Source: Antiquaquibacter soli (lineage in GTDB: Bacteria; Actinomycetota; Actinomycetes; Actinomycetales; Microbacteriaceae). Taken from it: DNA of 64,000 nt. The position numbers were made by a program, and so were the translations under genes. The stretch covers positions 806,001 through 870,000 of the forward strand of contig NZ_JAUQUB010000001.1 of the NCBI RefSeq assembly GCF_030580675.1, given 5' to 3'. Every line of letters starts with the position of its first letter. Within the stretch, counting starts at the first letter, position 1. Of the stretch, positions 24,293 through 33,345 are shown piece by piece. The notes under the pieces are model-generated. The model was not told the origin of the DNA. It ran no database searches and worked only from the letters and a program-made list of their open reading frames with translations.

Positions 24293-25833
24293 AGCTCGCG
24301 CTCGTCGCGGGATCGTTCCGCCGTCGGCCCCTCGCCGTCGCCGGGATGGTCGTCGGTCTGCTCTACGCCGTCGCACTCGCGGTGCTCGCGGTCGTCGGTT
24401 TCGTCGCGCTCCGCTCGGAGTCCGCGGACATCGCTCGGGTCCTCGTGGTGGTCGCGGGCGGTGCCGTTCTCGTGGGCTTCCTGCTCGTGCCCCTCTCCTT
24501 CGGAGCGGACGACGTGCTCGACCCGCGGAGGTTCGCCCTCTTCGGCATCCCGACCTCCCGCTTGTACGCGGGTCTCGGCATTGCTTCGCTCGTGAGCATC
24601 CCGTCCGCTTTCCTGGTCGTGCTGTCGTTCGCGCAGATCGTGACGTGGAGCCGCGACGGGCTGGCCACGGTGCTCGCGGTCGTCGCGGCGCCCGTCATCG
24701 TCGCGACGGGCGTGCTGCTGTCGCGCGTCGCCTCGGCGGTGTCATCGTTCGCTCTCGCGACGCGTCGGTGGCGGGATGTCACGAGCACAGCCCTCGTCGT
24801 GCTCCTGGCGCTGCTCGCCCCGGGCACCGCGATCCTCGCCACCCTCGACTGGGAGAGCCACTCGCTTCCGATCCTGCGCCGCATCGCGGCTGTCGTGACG
24901 TGGACGCCGTTCGGCGCTCCGTGGGCCGTCCCCGCGGACGCGGCCAACGGTCGAGCCGACGAGGCGTTCGCGAAGCTCGCGATCGCCGTCGGCTTCCTCG
25001 TCGTCCTCGCGGTCGCGTGGCGGCTGCTCGTCGGGCTGTCGCTATCGAGCCAGCGCCGCGAGGCGTCCCGCCGACGCTACACCCGCTTGGGGTGGTTCGA
25101 CCGGATGCCCGACTCGGCGTTCGGCGTCGTCGCCGCCCGCAGTCTCAGCTATTGGAGCCGCGACCCGCGCTACGTGTTCTCGCTCGCGGCGATTCCGCTG
25201 ATACCGCTCCTCATCGTTCCTCTGTGGGTGGCGGGCGTGCCGGCGGAGGTCATCGCCTGGCTTCCCGTTCCCCTGATGTGCCTCTTCCTCGGCTGGCTCG
25301 TCCACAACGACGTCGCCCAGGACTCCACCGCGTTCTGGCTCCACCTCTCGTCGAGCACGAGCGGGCTCGCGGACCGTTGGGGGCGGCTCGTGCCCGGCCT
25401 TCTCCTGGGCGTCCCGCTCGCTGCGGTCGGCAGCACGGTCACGGTGGCGCTCATCGACGCCTGGTCCTTGCTGCCGGCGCTCATCGGCCTCTCTTTGGGC
25501 TCCCTACTGGTCGCTCTCGGCGTCTCGAGCGTCGCGTCGGCCGGGTATCCCTACCCGGCGGTGCGGCCGGGGGACAGCCCATTCGCGCAGCCGCAAGCGG
25601 CGGGAGCGACCGGCTCGGTCGTCCAGGCCGTCTCGGTGCTCGCCATCCTCCTCGTGCTCTCCCCGGTGGTCTGGTTGATCGCGCTCGCGGCGCAGGACCC
25701 GGCGCTCTACTGGGCGGCGGCGTGGGCTGGCGTCGGCGTCGGCGTGGTCGCTATCGTCGGCGGCACGGCGTGGGGCGGCCGGATCATGGACCGGCACTCG
25801 CCCGAGCTCCTCGAGTTCACCCTCCAGAACTAG
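24268..25833 (+). CDS. ABC transporter permease, multi-pass membrane protein
   Basis: 521 residues with about twelve hydrophobic helices, roughly twice the size of a simple ABC-2 permease and similar to two fused halves. Helices cluster at 20-60, 65-90, 95-170 and then 300-510. It overlaps the ATPase gene by 25 nt and is the obvious membrane partner. The GTG at 24268 is the only plausible start near the overlap. The loop around 250-280 carries SSQRREASRRRYTRLGWFDRMP, a basic cytosolic segment. Substrate and direction are unknown; export is more likely because no binding protein is present. Confidence 0.8.
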   Translation: MVAQLLRLKLALVAGSFRRRPLAVAGMVVGLLYAVALAVLAVVGFVALRSESADIARVLVVVAGGAVLVGFLLVPLSFGADDVLDPRRFALFGIPTSRLYAGLGIASLVSIPSAFLVVLSFAQIVTWSRDGLATVLAVVAAPVIVATGVLLSRVASAVSSFALATRRWRDVTSTALVVLLALLAPGTAILATLDWESHSLPILRRIAAVVTWTPFGAPWAVPADAANGRADEAFAKLAIAVGFLVVLAVAWRLLVGLSLSSQRREASRRRYTRLGWFDRMPDSAFGVVAARSLSYWSRDPRYVFSLAAIPLIPLLIVPLWVAGVPAEVIAWLPVPLMCLFLGWLVHNDVAQDSTAFWLHLSSSTSGLADRWGRLVPGLLLGVPLAAVGSTVTVALIDAWSLLPALIGLSLGSLLVALGVSSVASAGYPYPAVRPGDSPFAQPQAAGATGSVVQAVSVLAILLVLSPVVWLIALAAQDPALYWAAAWAGVGVGVVAIVGGTAWGGRIMDRHSPELLEFTLQN

Positions 25834-25846
25834 CGGCGACGGAATC

Positions 25847-25852
25847 TAGACT
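25847..25852 (+). promoter_or_regulatory. -10 box for the DUF3039 gene (leaderless type)
   Basis: TAGACT ends 6 nt before the ATG at 25859. Confidence 0.5.
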
Positions 25853-25858
25853 GGGCAT

Positions 25859-26119
25859 ATGGCTGACACGGATCACACCGGCGGCGGTACCGACACCCTC
25901 GACCGCGAGCTCGAGGAGCTGCTCTCCCGCGAGCTCGTCGAGGACGGCGACCACGAGCGCTTCTCGCACTACGCGCCGAAGAACGCGATCATGGAGTCCG
26001 CTCTGACGGGCAAGCCTGTCAAGGCGCTGTGCGGCAAGCTGTGGGTGCCGGGTCGCGATCCGCAGAAGTTCCCGGTGTGCCCGGAGTGCAAGAAGATCTA
26101 CGAGAGCCTGAAGGACTAG
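25859..26119 (+). CDS. DUF3039 family small zinc-ribbon-like protein
   Basis: 86 residues, cytosolic. An acidic amino half (ELEELLSRELVEDGDHERFSHY) precedes VKALCGKLWVPGRDPQKFPVCPECKKIY, where one early cysteine and a CPEC pair could bind zinc. The family is typical of actinobacteria and has no assigned function that I know. Its stop (TAG) and the stop of the convergent pncB gene are adjacent within CTAGCTAG at 26116-26123. Confidence 0.8.
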   Translation: MADTDHTGGGTDTLDRELEELLSRELVEDGDHERFSHYAPKNAIMESALTGKPVKALCGKLWVPGRDPQKFPVCPECKKIYESLKD

Positions 26120-27412
26120 CTAGGCGTAGACGGTGGGGATGGCCGGCTCGCCTCGACCGAGGCGGAGGGCATCCGCGGGCAGCTCGTCCATCGCGAAGGC
26201 CGCGTGCTCGCGGGCGAGCGCCGTACCCTCGGGCCCTCGGTAGCGGTCGTCGATGACCCCGTCGGCGATGTACGGCACGAGGAGCGCTCGGCCGGCTCCG
26301 ACCGGGGGCTCGTCGCCGACGTGGATCGTCTCCGCGACGGCCGTGCCGCGGGTGTCGAGGGTTCGAACGGGCCACTTGCGGCCGCCGACCGTCGCCTTGG
26401 CGGCCGACTTCTTCGCGACCGAGACCCACTCGCCGGCACTGTCGCGGTGGGCGACGAGTTTGTACACAAGTCCGGCGGCAGGATGCCCGGACCCTGTCAC
26501 CACGGATGTGCCGACCCCGTACGAGTCCACCGGGGCTGCACGAAGCGCCGCGATGGTGAACTCGTCGAGGTCGTTCGTCACGGTGATCCGGGTGCCGGTC
26601 GCTCCGAGGGCGTCGAGCTGGGCGCGCACCGCGGCGACCTGCACCGGCAGGTCTCCCGAGTCGATGCGCACGGCGCCGAGGCCCGTTCCCGCGACCGTGA
26701 CCGCGAGCTCGACGCCCCTCTCGATGTCGTAGGTGTCGACGAGGAGCGTCGTCGCCGGCCCGAGCGCGGCGACCTGGGCGCGGAACGCCTCCTCCTCGCT
26801 GTCGTGGAGGAGCGTGAAAGAGTGGGCCGCGGTGCCCATCGTCGGGATTCCGAACGAGCGACCGGCCTCGAGGTTGCTCGTCGCGCCGAAGCCCGCGATG
26901 TACGCGGCTCGGGCCGCCGCGACGGCGGCGCGCTCGTTCGCCCGTCGGGAGCCCATCTCGGCGAGCGGTCGTCCCTGGGCCGCGGACACCATCCGGGCGG
27001 CGGCCGACGCGACCGCGGTGTCGTAGTTGAGCACGCTGAGGATGAGGGTCTCGAGGATGACCGCTTCTGCGAACGTGCCCTCGACCACGAGGAGTGGCGA
27101 GCCCGGGAAGTAGGTTTCGCCCTCGCGGTAGCCGGAGATCGACCCGGAGAAGCGGTAATCGGCGAGCCAGTCGAGGGCGGCGGGGCCCACCACGGCGTTG
27201 TCTCGGAGCCAGGAGAGCTCGGCATCCGCGAACCGGAACTGCTCGACGGCGTCGAGCAATCGGCCCGTGCCCGCGACGATTCCGTACCTGCGTCCCTCGG
27301 GGAGCCGCCGGGCGAACACCTCGAACACGCACTCGCGCTCGTGCGTGCCGCTGCCGATCGCGGCATCGAGCATCGTCAGTTCGTAGCGGTCCGTCAGCAG
27401 CGCGGTGCTCAT
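26120..27412 (-). CDS. pncB: Nicotinate phosphoribosyltransferase
   Basis: 430 residues, cytosolic. It joins nicotinate to PRPP to form nicotinate mononucleotide, the first step of NAD salvage. [12 protein letters not shown] near the start, [22 protein letters not shown] and VRIDSGDL are family motifs, the last two lining the phosphoribosyl site. It complements nadE at 3842. The ATG at 27412 has TATCCT 7 nt upstream and no ribosome site. The open frame to 27553 runs into murI. Its start lies only 24 nt from the divergent murI start. Confidence 0.92.
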   Translation of the reverse strand: MSTALLTDRYELTMLDAAIGSGTHERECVFEVFARRLPEGRRYGIVAGTGRLLDAVEQFRFADAELSWLRDNAVVGPAALDWLADYRFSGSISGYREGETYFPGSPLLVVEGTFAEAVILETLILSVLNYDTAVASAAARMVSAAQGRPLAEMGSRRANERAAVAAARAAYIAGFGATSNLEAGRSFGIPTMGTAAHSFTLLHDSEEEAFRAQVAALGPATTLLVDTYDIERGVELAVTVAGTGLGAVRIDSGDLPVQVAAVRAQLDALGATGTRITVTNDLDEFTIAALRAAPVDSYGVGTSVVTGSGHPAAGLVYKLVAHRDSAGEWVSVAKKSAAKATVGGRKWPVRTLDTRGTAVAETIHVGDEPPVGAGRALLVPYIADGVIDDRYRGPEGTALAREHAAFAMDELPADALRLGRGEPAIPTVYA

Positions 27413-27419
27413 GAGGCTA

Positions 27420-27425
27420 AGGATA
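27420..27425 (-). promoter_or_regulatory. -10 box for pncB (leaderless type)
   Basis: TATCCT on the minus strand, 7 nt before the ATG at 27412. It overlaps the murI box by two bases. Confidence 0.5.
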
Positions 27426-27429
27426 GGCT
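27424..27429 (+). promoter_or_regulatory. -10 box for murI (leaderless type)
   Basis: TAGGCT ends 7 nt before the GTG at 27437. It overlaps the pncB box on the other strand. Confidence 0.5.
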
Positions 27430-27436
27430 TTTCGGC

Positions 27437-28279
27437 GTGACTGACGCGCCCATCGGAGTCTTCGACAGCGGTGTCGGCGGGCTCACCGTGGCTCGCGCGA
27501 TCATCGACCAGCTGCCGCACGAGTCGCTCCTCTACGTGGGCGACACCCTGCACACGCCGTACGGGCCCAAGCCCATCGCCGAGGTGCGCGAGTTCGCGCT
27601 CGCCGTGATGGACGACCTCGTCGCCCAGGGGGTCAAGGCCCTCGTGATCGCCTGCAACACCGCGTCGGCGGCCGTGCTCCGGGATGCCCGGGAGCGGTAC
27701 ACCGACGGCTACGGCATCCCCGTGGTGGAGGTCATCCAGCCCGCCGTCCGCGCCGCGGTGCGGCAGACGCGGAATCGGCGGGTGGGGGTGATCGGGACCG
27801 TTGGCACGATCAAGTCGAAGGCCTATGAGGATGCGTTCGCGGCGGCATCAGACCTCGAGCTCGTCACGCAGGCGTGCCCGCGGTTCGTCGAGTTCGTCGA
27901 GGCCGGGGTGACGAGCGGACCGGAGCTGTTCGCGGTCGCCGAGGAGTACCTGGCGCCGCTCCGGGACGCCCGAATCGACACGCTCGTGCTCGGCTGCACG
28001 CACTACCCCCTCATGTCCGCGGCGATCCAGTACGTGATCGGGGAGGACGTGACGCTCGTCTCGAGCGCGGAGGAGACGGCGTTCGACGTGTACCGCACCC
28101 TCGTGCGGCACGGGCTCGAACGCACGGCGCCGGATGCCCCTCGCTACGAGTTCGAGGCCACCGGCCCCGATAAGGAGTCGTTCATGCGGCTCGCGACCCG
28201 GTTCCTCGGGCCGGAGGTCGTCAGAGTGGAGACGTTCGACACGGGGGCCATCTCGCTCCCGGGACAGGAGAGACGATGA
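27437..28279 (+). CDS. murI: Glutamate racemase
   Basis: 280 residues, cytosolic. It interconverts L- and D-glutamate, supplying D-Glu for peptidoglycan. [16 protein letters not shown] is the amino-terminal signature, and the two catalytic cysteines are in [10 protein letters not shown] and [10 protein letters not shown]. The GTG at 27437 was chosen because the longer frame runs through pncB. It starts a murI-rph-rdgB operon with 4-nt overlaps (ATGA at 28276, GTGA at 28995), an order often seen in actinobacteria. Confidence 0.94.
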   Translation: MTDAPIGVFDSGVGGLTVARAIIDQLPHESLLYVGDTLHTPYGPKPIAEVREFALAVMDDLVAQGVKALVIACNTASAAVLRDARERYTDGYGIPVVEVIQPAVRAAVRQTRNRRVGVIGTVGTIKSKAYEDAFAAASDLELVTQACPRFVEFVEAGVTSGPELFAVAEEYLAPLRDARIDTLVLGCTHYPLMSAAIQYVIGEDVTLVSSAEETAFDVYRTLVRHGLERTAPDAPRYEFEATGPDKESFMRLATRFLGPEVVRVETFDTGAISLPGQERR

Positions 28280-28998
28280 CCAGGAGCGACGGCCGCGCGG
28301 CTGACCAGCTGCGCCCCGTGACGATCGAGCGGGGCTGGAGCGAGCAGGCGGAGGGCAGCGCGCTCATCTCCTTCGGCCGCACGAAGGTGCTGTGCACGGC
28401 GAGCTTCACCAACGGCGTGCCGCGGTGGCTGACCGGCAAGGGCAAGGGGTGGGTGACGGCGGAGTACGCGATGCTGCCGCGCTCCACGAACGACCGCATG
28501 GACCGCGAATCGGTCAAGGGCAAGATCGGCGGCCGTACGCATGAGATCTCGCGTCTCATCGGGCGGAGCCTGCGCGCCGTGATCGACACGAAGGCCCTCG
28601 GCGAGAACACCATCGTGATCGACTGCGACGTACTGCAGGCGGACGGCGGCACTCGCACGGCGGCCATCACGGGCGCGTATGTCGCGCTCGTCGACGCGGT
28701 CGAGTGGGGGCGGTCGCAGGGCTTCATCGGAAAGAACGCGAAAGCGCTCATCGATTCCGTCTCGGCCGTGAGCGTCGGGATCATCGACGGCGAGCCGCTC
28801 CTCGACCTCGCCTATGTGGAGGATGTCCGAGCGGAGACCGACATGAACGTCGTCGTGACCGGTCGCGGACTCTTCGTCGAGGTCCAGGGCACCGCCGAGG
28901 GCGCTCCCTTCGACCGGCGCGAGCTCGACGCTCTGCTCGATCTCGCCGTGGGGGGAGCGGCCGACCTCTCGCGACTGCAGGCCGAGGCGCTCGCGTGA
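28276..28998 (+). CDS. rph: Ribonuclease PH
   Basis: 240 residues, the standard length. It trims tRNA 3' ends by phosphorolysis in the cytosol, normally as a hexamer. [53 protein letters not shown] and [12 protein letters not shown] are family hallmarks, including the phosphate-binding arginine region. The ATG overlaps the murI stop by 4 nt. Confidence 0.95.
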   Translation: MTRSDGRAADQLRPVTIERGWSEQAEGSALISFGRTKVLCTASFTNGVPRWLTGKGKGWVTAEYAMLPRSTNDRMDRESVKGKIGGRTHEISRLIGRSLRAVIDTKALGENTIVIDCDVLQADGGTRTAAITGAYVALVDAVEWGRSQGFIGKNAKALIDSVSAVSVGIIDGEPLLDLAYVEDVRAETDMNVVVTGRGLFVEVQGTAEGAPFDRRELDALLDLAVGGAADLSRLQAEALA

Positions 28999-29576
28999 TC
29001 CGCGTCGTCCTCGCGACGCACAACGCGCACAAGGTCGAGGAGCTGACCCGGATCCTCGGGCCCGCGCTCGACGGCATCGAACTCGTCGCCTACGAGGGGC
29101 CCGAGCCCGTCGAGGACGGCGACACGTTCGAGGCGAACGCCCTCATCAAGGCGCGGGCCGCCGCCGCATTCACGGGGATGCCCGCGCTCGCCGACGACTC
29201 GGGCATCAGCGCGACCGCGCTCGGCGGGGCTCCGGGCATCCACTCTGCCCGCTTTGCGGGCACTCGAGTGGACGCGGACAACGTCGCGAAGCTCCTCCAG
29301 GAGCTCGGGGACGAGCGCGATCGATCAGCGTGGTTCACGTGCGCCGCCGCGTTCGTCGTCGGAGACGAGGAGATGGTGGAGGTCGGCGTGTGGCCCGGCA
29401 CCGTGCTCGACGAGCCGGTGGGCGGGGGCGGATTCGGCTATGACCCGGTGTTCAAGCCGGAGGGGCTCTCGGTGAGCGCGGCCGAGCTGCGACCCGACGA
29501 GAAGAACGCGATCAGCCACCGGTCGCGAGCGTTCGGCCAGTTGATGCCGCGGGTGCGCGCTCGGTTGCTCGAGTAG
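28995..29576 (+). CDS. rdgB: dITP/XTP pyrophosphatase (Ham1/RdgB)
   Basis: 193 residues from the GTG at 28995, overlapping the rph stop by GTGA. It hydrolyses deaminated purine triphosphates (dITP, XTP) to monophosphates, protecting [47 protein letters not shown] and [11 protein letters not shown] are the conserved nucleotide- and metal-binding motifs. The upstream longer frame belongs to rph sequence and was rejected. Confidence 0.94.
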   Translation: MIRVVLATHNAHKVEELTRILGPALDGIELVAYEGPEPVEDGDTFEANALIKARAAAAFTGMPALADDSGISATALGGAPGIHSARFAGTRVDADNVAKLLQELGDERDRSAWFTCAAAFVVGDEEMVEVGVWPGTVLDEPVGGGGFGYDPVFKPEGLSVSAAELRPDEKNAISHRSRAFGQLMPRVRARLLE

Positions 29577-29577
29577 A

Positions 29578-29593
29578 TTTCGGTCGACCGAAA
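29578..29593 (+). promoter_or_regulatory. Operator-like palindrome upstream of mntH
   Basis: TTTCGGTCGACCGAAA is a perfect 16-bp palindrome that sits just before the -10 box, in the spacer region of the promoter. An extra half site TTTCGGT occurs at 29602-29608, directly before the ATG. The DtxR-family gene in the same operon is the expected binder, giving manganese-dependent repression. The assignment is inferred from position and symmetry. Confidence 0.7.
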
Positions 29594-29596
29594 CTG

Positions 29597-29602
29597 TAGC
29601 GT
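29597..29602 (+). promoter_or_regulatory. -10 box for mntH (leaderless type)
   Basis: TAGCGT ends 6 nt before the ATG at 29609 and starts 3 nt after the palindrome. Confidence 0.5.
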
Positions 29603-29608
29603 TTCGGT

Positions 29609-30844
29609 ATGCCGAAGAGGGGATTGAGTCAGCGCGGACCGTTCGCGACCCTCGTGCTGCTGGGACCAGCGTTCGTCGCGGCGATCGCCTACGTCGATCC
29701 CGGCAACGTCGCAGCGAACCTCACGGCGGGGGCTCGGTACGGCTACCTCCTGCTCTGGGTGCTCATCCTCGCCAATGCGATCGCCGTGCTCGTTCAGTAC
29801 CAGTCGGCCAAGGTCGGGATCGTCACCGGTCGCAGTCTGCCGGAGATCCTGGGCGATCGGCTCCCCACGACCCCGCGGCGCGTCTACTGGCTTCAGGCCG
29901 AGCTCGTCGCCGCCGCGACGGACATCGCCGAGGTTCTCGGTGGTGCGATCGCCCTGCACCTGCTGTTCGGCATCCCACTGCTCGCCGGGGGCGTCATCGT
30001 CGGAGTCGCCTCGATGGCCCTCCTCGCCATCCAGTCCCGCAACGGTCAGCGGGCCTTCGAGATCGTCATCGTCACCCTGCTCTCCGTCATCGTCGTGGGC
30101 TTCATGACCGGGCTGTTCTTCTCGGGGGTGGATGCGGGCGAGGCGGTCGCCGGGATCGTCCCCCGGTTCGAGGGCGTCGACTCGGTGCTGCTCGCGACGA
30201 GCATGCTCGGTGCCACCGTGATGCCGCACGTGATCTACCTCCACTCGGCGCTCGCGCGCGATCGGCACGGGGTCAGCGACGATCCGGGCCGCATCCGCTC
30301 CCTCCTGCGGGCGACGCGGTGGGACGTGGGGGCCGCGCTCGTCATCGCGGGCGCCGTCAACATCTCCATGCTGCTGCTCGCCGCCTCGGCGCTCCGCGGC
30401 GTGGACGGCACCGACACCATCGAAGGCGCCCACGCGGCCGTCGTCGCGACCCTCGGTCCGGCGGTCGGAGTGGTGTTCGCCGTGGGGCTCCTCGCATCGG
30501 GACTCGCTTCGACGAGCGTGGGTACCTACGCCGGCCAGGCGATCATGGGGGGACTGCTCAAGGTCCGCGTGCCGCTGCTCCTGCGCCGTCTCATCACGCT
30601 CGCGCCCGCTCTCGTCATCCTCGCGGTCGGATTCGACCCGACCCAGGCACTCGTGCTCAGCCAGGTGGTGCTGAGCTTCGGCATCCCGTTCGCCCTCATT
30701 CCGCTGGTGTGGCTGGCGAGCTCGAAGCGCGAGCTCGGCGAGTTCGCGAACGCTCCGTGGCTGCGCTGGGCGGGCTGGATCGCGGCGGGGGTCATCAGCG
30801 CCCTCAACGTGCTGCTCATCGTGCTCGTGATCGAAGGAGGCTGA
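29609..30844 (+). CDS. mntH: NRAMP-family Mn2+/divalent metal transporter
   Basis: 411 residues, about eleven membrane helices. AYVDPGNVAANLTAG holds the DPGN metal-binding motif of helix 1, and ATVMPHVIYLHSA the MPH motif of helix 6, with Met as the soft ligand that favours manganese. It imports Mn2+ with protons. The next gene, 1 nt downstream, is a DtxR-type repressor. The region just before the start contains the operator-like palindrome, so expression should fall when manganese is plentiful. Confidence 0.92.
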   Translation: MPKRGLSQRGPFATLVLLGPAFVAAIAYVDPGNVAANLTAGARYGYLLLWVLILANAIAVLVQYQSAKVGIVTGRSLPEILGDRLPTTPRRVYWLQAELVAAATDIAEVLGGAIALHLLFGIPLLAGGVIVGVASMALLAIQSRNGQRAFEIVIVTLLSVIVVGFMTGLFFSGVDAGEAVAGIVPRFEGVDSVLLATSMLGATVMPHVIYLHSALARDRHGVSDDPGRIRSLLRATRWDVGAALVIAGAVNISMLLLAASALRGVDGTDTIEGAHAAVVATLGPAVGVVFAVGLLASGLASTSVGTYAGQAIMGGLLKVRVPLLLRRLITLAPALVILAVGFDPTQALVLSQVVLSFGIPFALIPLVWLASSKRELGEFANAPWLRWAGWIAAGVISALNVLLIVLVIEGG

Positions 30845-30845
30845 C

Positions 30846-31502
30846 ATGGTGGTATCGGCAACCGTCGTCGAGGACTACGTCAAGGTCATCCACGGCTACA
30901 CGGAGTGGCAGCCGCAGCGCATCACGACGACCGTGCTCGCGGCGCGGCTGGGACTGGCGAACTCCTCCGTGACGGAGATGGTGAAGAAGCTCGTCGCGCA
31001 GGGCCTCGTGTCGCATGAGCCGTACGGCGCGATCGAGCTCACCCCCGAGGGCACCGAGCTCGCTCTGCGCATGGTCCGACGGCACCGCCTCATCGAGACC
31101 TGGCTCGTCGAGCGGCTCGGATACCGCTGGGACGAGGTGCACGACGAAGCGGAGGTGCTCGAGCACGCGGTGAGCGATCGGCTCCTCGACGCCCTCGACG
31201 ACGAGCTCGGGCATCCGGTCCGCGATCCGCACGGCGACCCCATCCCTGCGCGCGACGGCACCGTCGTCAAGCCGGATGCCCATCTCCTCGCCGATCTCGC
31301 CGCGGGCACCCCGGCTCGGGTGGCTCGCATCAGCGACAGGGACCCGGCCGTCCTGCGGCACCTCGAGGCTGAGGGCATCACCCTCGACGTCGCCCTCGAG
31401 GTGCTCCAGTCGACCGGCGAGAGCGCCGTCGTCTCGCTCGCGGGGCAGCGCGTCGCCCTCGCCACCGAGGCGCTCTCCTCGATCTGGGTGGTGCTCGACT
31501 AG
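30846..31502 (+). CDS. mntR: DtxR/MntR-family metal-dependent repressor
   Basis: 218 residues. A winged helix (about 5-65, ITTTVLAARLGLANSSVTEMVKKLVAQGLVSHEPYG) is followed by the dimerisation and metal-binding domain with RRHRLIETWLVERLGY, HDEAEVLEHAVSDRL and LGHPVRDPHGDPIP, the conserved His/Glu ligands. A carboxy-terminal SH3-like/FeoA domain (150-218) is present, as in the longer actinobacterial repressors. Being directly downstream of mntH with a GAAGGAGG ribosome site, it is most likely the manganese-sensing regulator of this operon rather than an iron regulator. The stop shares CTAG at 31499-31502 with the convergent gene. Confidence 0.88.
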   Translation: MVVSATVVEDYVKVIHGYTEWQPQRITTTVLAARLGLANSSVTEMVKKLVAQGLVSHEPYGAIELTPEGTELALRMVRRHRLIETWLVERLGYRWDEVHDEAEVLEHAVSDRLLDALDDELGHPVRDPHGDPIPARDGTVVKPDAHLLADLAAGTPARVARISDRDPAVLRHLEAEGITLDVALEVLQSTGESAVVSLAGQRVALATEALSSIWVVLD

Positions 31503-32101
31503 AGCCAGTTGCGCTCGGCGGCCCGTCGCGCCGCGTCGTGGCGCGTCGACCCGCCGGTCTTCTGCATCGCCGCGGACAGGTAATTGCGCACAGTGCCGGA
31601 GGCGAGGTGCAGTCGCGCCGCCATCTCGCGCACCGTGAGACCGTCGACGGTCAGCCGAAGCAGCTCGAGCTCCCTCTCGGTGAGCGGGCAGTCATCCATC
31701 ATCGCCGCGGTCGAGATCTCGGAGTCGATGTAGCGCAAGCCCGAGTGAACGTCGGAGATGATCTGTGCGAGCCGCCCCGGGTCGACGGTCTTTCCGACGA
31801 ACCCGCGCACCCCCGCCTTGAGTGCCCGGCGTAGCACCCCGGGCCGGCCGTGCCGGGTCAGCAGGATGACGGGGGTCTCCGGTGTCTCCGCGAGGATCTG
31901 CGACGCGGTGTCGATGCCGTCGAGCCCGGGCATCTCCAGGTCGAGCAGCACGACGTCGGGGGAGAGCGAGCGGACCAGCAGCACCGCGTCGGGGCCGTTG
32001 TCGGCCTGGCCGACCACCTCGATACCGTCCTCGAGGTCGAGCAGGGCGGCGATGGCGCCGCGGAGCAGGTTCTCGTCGTCGGCGATCACGACGCGCGTCA
32101 C
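31499..32101 (-). CDS. NarL/LuxR-family response regulator
   Basis: 200 residues. The receiver has Asp8-9, phosphoacceptor Asp54 in VVLLDLEMPG, and Lys in VGKTVDPG in place of the common KP. The LuxR-type helix-turn-helix is CPLTERELELLRLTVDGLTVREMAARLHLASGTVRNYLSAAMQK near 135-180. The GTG at 32101 overlaps the kinase stop by GTGA. Partner of the adjacent DesK-like kinase and probable regulator of the divergent ABC exporter, through the dyad at 33272-33289. Confidence 0.92.
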   Translation of the reverse strand: MTRVVIADDENLLRGAIAALLDLEDGIEVVGQADNGPDAVLLVRSLSPDVVLLDLEMPGLDGIDTASQILAETPETPVILLTRHGRPGVLRRALKAGVRGFVGKTVDPGRLAQIISDVHSGLRYIDSEISTAAMMDDCPLTERELELLRLTVDGLTVREMAARLHLASGTVRNYLSAAMQKTGGSTRHDAARRAAERNWL

Positions 32102-33216
32102 GGCAGCACCGCCTCGGTGGTGAAGGAGCCACCGTGCGACCGGGTCCGGAGCATCCCGCCGACCTCCTCGAAGCGCTCGCCGAGTCGACCGAGACCGCTC
32201 GGTGGTCGGGAGGCGTCCGGGCTGCCATCGTTGACGATCTCCAGTCGACCCGGCTCGATCGTGATCCCCACCGAGCGGGCCTGGGAGTGGCGGAGGATGT
32301 TCGTCGTCGTCTCCCTCAGGGTGAGCCCGAACAGCTCGTCTGCGCGGGTGGCGGCCGGATCGCCATCGACGATGCACCGGATGCCCGCCGCGGAGAACAG
32401 CTCGACGGCGTTCGCGAGCTCCGCGGCGAGGGCGACCTCGCGGTCTCCGAAAGCGAGGCTGCGGGTGTTGGCGAGCGTCTCCTCGATGAGGGCTTCCGCC
32501 TCGGCGAGGTGCTGGCGAGCCGCCGCGGGATCGGAGTCGAGCAGCCGGCCCGCGAGTCGGGTCTTGAGGCGGATGACGTGGAGCGTGTGCCCCTGGATGT
32601 CGTGCAGGTCGGCCGCGAACCGGTAGCGCTCCTGAGCGACGGCGAGGGCCGCCGCCCCCCGTCGGGCGGCGTCGATCTCGAGGTAGAGGCCCCACGTGTA
32701 GATGGTGAACAGGGCCAGTCCGACGGCGAGGACGTAGGAGACGCTCGTCACGGCGAGCCAGGGGATCCAGTTCTGGCCCGGGTGCAGCAGCGCTGCCGCT
32801 CCGATCGGGGCGAAGAGCACGATGGCTCCGATGATCGCTCGCCTCGACCGGTGCTCCCGATCCCGGGCCACGACCGTGCCGATCGCCAGCGCCACGACGA
32901 GCGCGACGCCCGGCGTCCCGCGCACGAGCGCGGTGGCGACCCAGGCCGCGCAGCAGAGGACGAGAGCGCCCGTCTCGATCCACCCGGGGGAGGGGCGCTT
33001 CTCCCAGTGGTAGACGACGTACCCGGCGGTGGCGCCGGCCACGAGCATCCCGGTCACGGACACCCAGGACGACACAGGCGAGAGCTCCACTCCCAGGAGC
33101 TGGAACAGCCCCATGGCGACGAAGACCACCACGATGCCGACGAAAGATCCCGTCGTGTAGCGGCGCATGCGTTCGAGCGCCCTCTCGGCGGAGCCGGCAG
33201 TGGAGGCGGTGCTCAT
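32098..33216 (-). CDS. DesK/NarL-type sensor histidine kinase
   Basis: 372 residues. Five or six membrane helices occupy residues 25-165. ERYRFAADLHDIQGHTLHVIRLK contains the phosphoacceptor histidine of the HisKA_3 type, and the ATPase domain near 280-370 has LRETTTNILRHSQARSV and SGLGRLGERFEEVGG. Kinases of this architecture often sense membrane state or peptide antibiotics together with a nearby ABC exporter, as found here. The ATG at 33216 has GAGAAT 6 nt upstream. Confidence 0.9.
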   Translation of the reverse strand: MSTASTAGSAERALERMRRYTTGSFVGIVVVFVAMGLFQLLGVELSPVSSWVSVTGMLVAGATAGYVVYHWEKRPSPGWIETGALVLCCAAWVATALVRGTPGVALVVALAIGTVVARDREHRSRRAIIGAIVLFAPIGAAALLHPGQNWIPWLAVTSVSYVLAVGLALFTIYTWGLYLEIDAARRGAAALAVAQERYRFAADLHDIQGHTLHVIRLKTRLAGRLLDSDPAAARQHLAEAEALIEETLANTRSLAFGDREVALAAELANAVELFSAAGIRCIVDGDPAATRADELFGLTLRETTTNILRHSQARSVGITIEPGRLEIVNDGSPDASRPPSGLGRLGERFEEVGGMLRTRSHGGSFTTEAVLP

Positions 33217-33271
33217 CGTTCCATTCTCCCGGAGCGCTCCGGTGTGCGGGCTGGCCGACCGTCACGATAAC

Positions 33272-33289
33272 GAGTGACAGATGTCACTC
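33272..33289 (+). promoter_or_regulatory. Dyad operator between two-component system and ABC exporter
   Basis: GAGTGACAGATGTCACTC is an inverted repeat with 8-bp arms and a 2-nt spacer. A further GTCAC lies at 33261-33265. It is 57 nt before the exporter ATPase start and 55 nt before the kinase start, well placed to control both. The size and TGACA/TGTCA core fit a NarL/LuxR-type regulator dimer. Confidence 0.6.
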
Positions 33290-33345
33290 CCGGTGGTGTG
33301 CGATGGCTCTACTGGCCGCAGGGGCCTGCGACGCACGCTGGACTC

